Origin: Planctomycetota bacterium
Lineage (GTDB): Bacteria > Planctomycetota > Planctomycetia > Pirellulales > UBA1268
NCBI GenBank assembly: GCA_018970785.1
Contig: JAGWVR010000027.1
Location: 1 to 40,139 of the forward strand
Length of the DNA: 40,139 nucleotides
Direction: 5' to 3'
Shown: piece by piece, positions 35,728-40,139 of the stretch
How the letters are laid out: each line of letters opens with the position of its first letter
Numbering within the stretch: the first letter of the stretch is position 1
Notes under the pieces: model-generated
Database searches by the model: none
What the model was told of the DNA's origin: nothing
Seen by the model: only the letters and a program-made list of their open reading frames with translations
Translations under genes and position numbers: made by a program

Positions 35728-36941
35728 CGGCGCGGAATTTTTTTGGCGGACTTCGGGCGGTTTGTGCGCCTGTTCTTCCCTGAGGGCTGGATTGCCGCCA
35801 CCGGGCGGTGAACCAGTGCCCCGTTTCCGCCCTTTCCATTTCAGGATCCGCTCCTGCAAGCACCGTCCCCGTCGCGACCGAAAGGCCGCCGACGGCAATC
35901 GAACCGGCCTTGTGGCGCGGAGCCGTTCGCTCTGCGCCTGTCGCCGGTGGTGCATGCGCGGGTCGGGGGAAGTGTCTCTCGGTCCGCGCGCAGAGCGGAT
36001 TGCGTCTGGCGCGACTGACGTCGTCTCGGGGAGCGGGCCTCTGCACCGCCTCACCCCGGAGACACCCATGACCATCTGACTTCCGCGCGGCTGCGCGCCT
36101 GGAGATTCCGCGCCCCTGCTGCGCCCGTGCGGCAGGGGAACCGTGGCCCATTCGCGCCGTCGCGCACCCCACCACCGGTCGTGCCTCGGGCTGGCCCTGC
36201 GCCCGCTCCCGATCCGAGTGCTCGCGCGTGCGCTGCTGCGCATCGCGCGGCGCCCCAGACGGGCGTGCCGGCCGCGCCCGGGCACTTCCCCCCGTGCCGT
36301 CGTGATGAGCGGCTGCGCGCGGGGACTGCGGCCTGCCGGCGCGCAAGCGCCTGCCTGCCGGGACCGAACCCACGTGGAGACATCCCAATGGAGATTCCCG
36401 CATGAAACCGTTACGACCGCCGCCACGGCGGCGCCGATCGCCGCGCGGTCCCGCGCACCTGCCACCGCCTGTGCGGCGATGGTCCGTCCGCGCTAGCTGT
36501 CCGCGGCCAAAGCCCTCCATGGCCTGTGTCCACTGTGGCGCCCGTGGGAAACGCCGAGGGTTTCCCGGGTCGCCCTCGGCCGCATCCGGCGGCCGGGCAC
36601 GTTGTCCACGGACAGCGAGACCGGGCGTGCCCCGAGGGTCGCCGCCGCGCGGCGATCCGCCGTCGCCCCGTGCCCTCGGCGATCCGCGGCCATCCGTGGC
36701 CGGCGGGCCCCGGCGCATCTGCGGTCCCCCGTCGATCGGTCCCCCGGCACACGGCCCGCCGCTGTCGCCGGGAAGCCCGCGCGCCGGCGCGGGCCGTCAC
36801 CACCGTGCGCGCGGCGGTCTGCGCGCATCGCATCGAGAAATCACCGGATCCGCCGCGCGCCATCGCGCGCCAGGGGCCGGCAATCCGCTTCGCAGTGTCG
36901 AGTCACCGGTATGTCGCAGTTTTTTCACAGGAGGAGCTGGA

Positions 36942-39167
36942 ATGGGACGTTTTTCTTCGTCGGGTGTCGGGGTGCGCGCGTGGCCTCGGGCGGTCAGCCG
37001 GGTGCTCGGCTGCGTCGCGGTCGGATTGGTCGGCTTGGCCATCTGGGGCATACCCGATGCCGGCGCCGTGACGGTCGACTGGGTGACGGTGGGCGATCCG
37101 GGGAACGTGGCCGACACGAGCGGCTTCGGCGCGGTGGGCTACGAGTACCGGATCGGGAAGTTCGAGTTCACGTTCGGCCAGTACATGCAGTTCCTGAACG
37201 CCGTCGATCCCGACGGCACCAATCCGGCGTCGCTCTACAACCAAGGCCCGAGCGGCAGGCCATTTACCAATTGCATGGGAGACATTCCGCTTGGCGGCAT
37301 CTCGCTGACGATGAGCAACGCTCCGGGCACCAAGTACGGGTTGCTCCCCAACATGGGCGACAAACCGGTGACCTCGGTCTCGTGGTTCAACGCGGCCCGG
37401 GTGGCCAATTGGCTGCACAACGGGGCCCAGACCTACTCGAGTTCCACGGCCGGCGCCGCGGCGATCGGCAACGGCGCCTACACGCTCGGCAGTTCCATCG
37501 GCGGCGGGATGCCGGCGCGCAACCCCGACGCGCGGGTCTGGATCCCGTCCGAGGACGAGTGGTACAAGGCGGCGTATTACAAAGGCGGTGGCACCACGTC
37601 CGGGTACTGGCCGTATGCCTCGCAGGCCAACGCGCTGACGCCGGTGTTCTGCACGGTGACCGGCTCCGGCACTCGCGACGGCATGTCGCCGGTCACGGCG
37701 CCCGGCTATGCGAACTACAACTACAGTTGCCAGTGGAACCTGCAACCCGACGGCTTTTATGCCTGCAACCTGTTGACGGTCGGCACGACAGGGAAATCGA
37801 GTGCCTATGGCACGTACGAGCAGACGGGCAACGTCTGGGAGTACGTGACGGTCAGTTTCGCCGCCAGCGGCACGACGGTCATCCGCGGAGGTGGCTTCAC
37901 CAGCGGCGACAACACCAGCTCGACGAACTCCCGGATCGTCAACCAAAACGGCGAAGGGAACACGACGTGGTACGGGTTCCGCCTCGCGACGACGGCCAGC
38001 AGCCCGTCGCCGATTCCGGAAATCGACCCGGCCGGCCTGGCGAGCGTCGTCGCGCTGCTCGGCGGCGTGCTGGGCTGGGTCGAACGGCGTCGCCTCCGCG
38101 CGGCGCGCAGACGCCGATCCGGATCGGCCGGGATCGCGATGACCGGATTGGTCGCGCTGGCCATCTCGGGCATACCCGATGCCGGTGCCGTGACGATCGA
38201 CTGGGTGACGGTCGGTGATCCGGGGAACGCGGCCGACACGACGGGTTACGGAGCGGTGGGCTACGAGTACCGGATCGGGAAGTACGAGGTCACGATCGCG
38301 CAGTACGCCGCATTCCTCAACGCCGTGGCCAAGAGCGACCCGTACGGTCTCTACAACGGTGGTATGGCGACCGACCTCCGCGTCGCGGGTATCGCTCGCT
38401 CCGGTGCCTACGGGTCGTATGCGTACAGCCTGATCGGCCCGGCGGGCGTCACTCCCGCAGGTGCTGTAAGCGCGGGAAATCGACCGATCTCGTACATCAG
38501 TTGGTTCGACGCCGCACGGTTCGCGAACTGGATGCACAACGGACAGGGATCAGGGGACACCGAAACGGGGGCCTACACGCTCAACGGTGCGACGGGGGGG
38601 GTGGGCCCGGCGAAGAACCCTGGAGCGAAGTTCTCCCTTCCGACCGAGAACGAATGGTACAAGGCCGCCTACTACAAGGGCGGTGGAACCAATGCCGGGT
38701 ACTGGACATACGCCACGCAGTCCAGCTCGTACCCGGACAACTGGATCGGTAGTGGTGCGAATCATGCCAATTATTGGCTGTATCGCTACTCAGTCACCTG
38801 GGTGTCGTATCTCTCCGCGAATCAGAACTATCTGACCGACGTAGGAGCTTTTGTGGACAGCCCGAGCGCCTACGGCACGTTCGATCAGACGGGTAATATC
38901 CGGGAATGGAATGATCTCGATGGCACGAGTAGCGACGTCCGTGCCCTCCGCGGTGGCACCTGGGCCTACGATCTTCAATTCATCGGGTCATCCGACCGAT
39001 CGATCTTTTCAACCTGGGACGAGAACGACGGGATGGGTTTTCGTCTCGCCGCGTCGGTCGGCGGTCCGACACCCGTCCCCGAGATCGACCCGGCCGGTCT
39101 GGTGAGCGTCATGGCGCTTGTCAGCGGCGCACTGTGCTGGCTGGAACGCCGGCGAATTGGCGGTTGA
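36942..39167 (+). CDS. Fused tandem SUMF1-like protein with two PEP-CTERM-type signals
   Basis: The 741-residue protein contains two homologous units in one frame. Unit 1: signal segment (about 20-42), SUMF1/EgtB-like domain (about 45-350, with YRIGKFEFTFGQY, VSWFNAARVANWLHNG, EDEWYKAAYYKGGG, GNVWEY and RGGGF), then a planctomycete PEP-CTERM variant (PEIDPAGLASVVALLGG, ending ERRRLRAARRRR near 391). Unit 2: signal-like MTGLVALAISGIPDAGA (400-416), a second SUMF1-like domain (to about 705), then PEIDPAGLVSVMALVSG and a final ERRRIGG. The catalytic cysteines of formylglycine-generating enzymes are absent near both RGG motifs. GGAGG, 8 nt upstream, fixes ATG 36942. An internal ATG at 38139 with a weak GGGA could give unit 2 alone. 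It is probably a surface or secreted protein. Confidence 0.9.
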   Translation: MGRFSSSGVGVRAWPRAVSRVLGCVAVGLVGLAIWGIPDAGAVTVDWVTVGDPGNVADTSGFGAVGYEYRIGKFEFTFGQYMQFLNAVDPDGTNPASLYNQGPSGRPFTNCMGDIPLGGISLTMSNAPGTKYGLLPNMGDKPVTSVSWFNAARVANWLHNGAQTYSSSTAGAAAIGNGAYTLGSSIGGGMPARNPDARVWIPSEDEWYKAAYYKGGGTTSGYWPYASQANALTPVFCTVTGSGTRDGMSPVTAPGYANYNYSCQWNLQPDGFYACNLLTVGTTGKSSAYGTYEQTGNVWEYVTVSFAASGTTVIRGGGFTSGDNTSSTNSRIVNQNGEGNTTWYGFRLATTASSPSPIPEIDPAGLASVVALLGGVLGWVERRRLRAARRRRSGSAGIAMTGLVALAISGIPDAGAVTIDWVTVGDPGNAADTTGYGAVGYEYRIGKYEVTIAQYAAFLNAVAKSDPYGLYNGGMATDLRVAGIARSGAYGSYAYSLIGPAGVTPAGAVSAGNRPISYISWFDAARFANWMHNGQGSGDTETGAYTLNGATGGVGPAKNPGAKFSLPTENEWYKAAYYKGGGTNAGYWTYATQSSSYPDNWIGSGANHANYWLYRYSVTWVSYLSANQNYLTDVGAFVDSPSAYGTFDQTGNIREWNDLDGTSSDVRALRGGTWAYDLQFIGSSDRSIFSTWDENDGMGFRLAASVGGPTPVPEIDPAGLVSVMALVSGALCWLERRRIGG
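37024..37160 (+). repeat. Intragenic direct repeat, copy 1
   Basis: This 137-bp stretch covers the end of the first signal segment and the start of the first SUMF1-like domain. It aligns without gaps to 38146-38282, with about 14 mismatches counted by eye (near 90% identity). Confidence 0.85.
38146..38282 (+). repeat. Intragenic direct repeat, copy 2
   Basis: This is the partner of 37024-37160, located 1122 bp downstream in the same frame. It marks the start of the duplicated unit. Downstream of it, similarity between the units is clear at protein level but more diverged in DNA. Confidence 0.85.
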
Positions 39168-39270
39168 CCAGCCGCGGGAGGAACCGGCATGCACCGCCAG
39201 GTTCTTCGGCCAACTCGCGCGTGATCTGCCCCGCGGCGTGAACCCACCTCCCCCCGCGCACGGGACCCGC

Positions 39271-39298
39271 CTCCCTCTGTCGAGCCCGAGCCGAGGTC
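39271..39298 (+). repeat. Dispersed 28-bp repeat, copy C
   Basis: CTCCCTCTGTCGAGCCCGAG then CCGAGGTC, in the 164-nt gap after the fused SUMF1 gene. It matches copy B (reverse complement) at 24 of 28 positions and shares the preceding GGGACCCGC. With copy B it flanks the fused gene in inverted orientation. Confidence 0.5.
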
Positions 39299-39331
39299 CG
39301 GTCGGCCATCGACGCCGGCCACGCCCCCGGA

Positions 39332-40139
39332 CTAGCGCGCGGTGCGCCGCTCCTCGAGCGCCGTCACCAGCTCGCGGACCTTGTCGAGGTCCACCCCCTC
39401 GGGGGCGTTGTCGAGGAGCCAGCGGGCGTCGGCCAGCGCCGTCTCGAGCCGCTCGAGCCGCGTCGCCACGATCATCCGCCGGACGCGCGACGAGACCGTC
39501 TCCGGCTCGAGCGCCAAGGTCGCGTCGAGGTAGCGGAGCAGCGCCTCGGGGCGGTCCTCGCGCTCGGCGATCCCGATCAGGTTGCCGAGGATCCGCACGA
39601 GGATCGCCCGCGGGCCGACGACGGCCAGGTGGTCGTCGGTCAGTTCGATCCCCTGCACGTCGCGGAGCAGCGCCGCCACGCCGGCCCGGTCGAGCTGCTT
39701 GCCGCCGTCGAAGACGTCGATCCACACCGGCTCCCCGCCAGCGGGGACGTGGCGGACGATGAAGTGGCCCGGAAGGCCGACCCCCTCGATAACCAGGCCG
39801 AGGCGCCGGGCGAGCTCCATGTAGACCACTGCCAGCGTGATCGGGATCCCCTCGCGGTCGTCGAGGACCTCGCTGACGTAGCTGTTGGCACGGTTGTAGT
39901 AGTCGCCGCGGCTGCCGTGGAACCCGAGCTCGGAAAACAGGACGCGGTCGAGGGCGGCGCGACGCGCCGCTTCGTCGGCGTCGGCGGGGAGCCCCGCGGC
40001 GACGTCGCGCGCGAGGCGCTCGAGCTGGCGCACCGACGCCTCGACGTCGAGCGCCGGGTCGTCGAGCTTGGCGACCAGCAGCGCCGCGCGGAGCAGGTCG
40101 ATCGACTCGTCCTCGCGGACGGCCGCCGCCACCAGCGCC
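39332..40139 (-). CDS. SirB1-like transglutaminase-fold/TPR protein, 5' end cut off
   Basis: At least 266 residues are visible. The frame is open to the right edge, and the GTG at 40132 need not be the true start. The N-terminal half resembles the SirB1 N-terminal/transglutaminase-like family: DLLRAALLVAKLDDPALDVEA, GDYYNRANSYVSEVLDDREGIPITLAVVY, and VGLPGHFIVRHV with a possible catalytic histidine. WIDVFDGGKQL follows. The C-terminal part (ILVRILGNLIGIAEREDRPEALLRYLDA onward) is TPR-like. In other bacteria such proteins are cytoplasmic and of unclear function. It ends with TAG at 39332. No neighbour on its strand suggests a pathway. Confidence 0.88.
   Translation of the reverse strand, partial: ALVAAAVREDESIDLLRAALLVAKLDDPALDVEASVRQLERLARDVAAGLPADADEAARRAALDRVLFSELGFHGSRGDYYNRANSYVSEVLDDREGIPITLAVVYMELARRLGLVIEGVGLPGHFIVRHVPAGGEPVWIDVFDGGKQLDRAGVAALLRDVQGIELTDDHLAVVGPRAILVRILGNLIGIAEREDRPEALLRYLDATLALEPETVSSRVRRMIVATRLERLETALADARWLLDNAPEGVDLDKVRELVTALEERRTAR

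Larger units (their letters stand above)
35164..36941. other. 1.8-kb region without a confident gene
   Basis: No reading frame here has a protein that can be recognised. The long frames translate to Arg/Pro/Ala/Gly-rich shadows. What can be seen: a 17-bp hairpin at 35390-35437, a smaller one at 35363-35381 (AGGGGC/GCCCCT) and another at 36113-36138 (CCCCTGC/GCAGGGG). There are also two inverted copies of a 28-bp repeat, one terminator-like hairpin with a T-run and one short possible reading frame. From 36500 to 36900 the sequence is GC-rich with no structure noticed. It could hold an unannotated RNA, a decayed gene or a long leader of the downstream gene. Confidence 0.6.

Noticed and set aside
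36870-36900. Possible sigma-54 promoter (GG-N10-GC) upstream of the fused SUMF1 gene
   Set aside because: Only the GG and GC dinucleotides match. The TGGCAC and TTGCA context is absent, so it is expected by chance at this GC content.
36402-36941. In-frame N-terminal extension of the fused SUMF1 protein starting at ATG 36402
   Set aside because: The extension is Arg/Pro-rich with no signal peptide. A strong GGAGG at 8 nt and a signal segment support ATG 36942.
1-40139. Search by eye for tRNA, rRNA, CRISPR arrays, riboswitches, insertion sequences and attachment sites
   Set aside because: No cloverleaf with a conserved T-loop, no regularly spaced repeats, no transposase and no recognised riboswitch core were found.

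Overview
The window looks like a chromosome piece of a planctomycete of the Pirellulales type. The base composition is very GC-rich. The family mix is typical of that group: DUF1501, secreted sulfatases, a BBP7-like barrel, a Rhodopirellula/Verrucomicrobium-type ECF sigma factor, a multihaem cytochrome with LVIVD repeats, and SUMF1-like proteins ending in the planctomycete PEP-CTERM variant. No rRNA, tRNA, CRISPR array, insertion sequence or phage gene was seen. This placement is inferred from protein families, not from a marker gene.

Layout. 1-3347 (minus): the start of a secreted TIG-like protein, a DUF1501 protein and a short UvrC. 3491-5638 (plus): a membrane Ser/Thr kinase. 5635-12729 (minus): a six-gene operon, in transcription order ECF sigma factor, anti-sigma/FecR-like membrane protein, secreted jelly-roll-like protein, sulfatase, YHYH-PEBP fusion, sulfatase. 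All junctions after the sigma gene overlap by 1 or 4 nt. 12815-16137: two divergent phosphohexomutases. 16152-19057: a cysteine-free LysM/YkuD-like protein divergent from an S41 protease. 19015-24413: folC, a BBP7-like barrel, accD, rpe and a DUF4384 lipoprotein. 24602-26416: an FHA-GAF-cyclase protein. 26436-32957: a small secreted planctomycete protein, the decahaem-LVIVD cytochrome, a lipoprotein serpin and a DUF3088 protein. 33148-35163: an SppA-type protease. 35164-36941: a long stretch without a confident gene but with hairpins and repeats. 36942-39167: a head-to-tail fusion of two SUMF1-like PEP-CTERM proteins. 39332-40139: a partial SirB1-like protein.

How it fits together. The window mixes housekeeping enzymes (UvrC, FolC, AccD, Rpe, phosphomutases) with envelope and secreted functions. 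The sulfatase operon is the clearest multi-gene system. A sigma/anti-sigma pair appears to drive secreted sulfatases and companion proteins, and all four exported products carry a Gly/Arg/Pro-rich low-complexity segment. The most unusual single gene is the fused SUMF1-PEP-CTERM protein. In it the arginine tail of the first sorting signal directly precedes the second signal-peptide-like segment. Genes are packed tightly: six convergent pairs either overlap or are separated by fewer than 20 nt.
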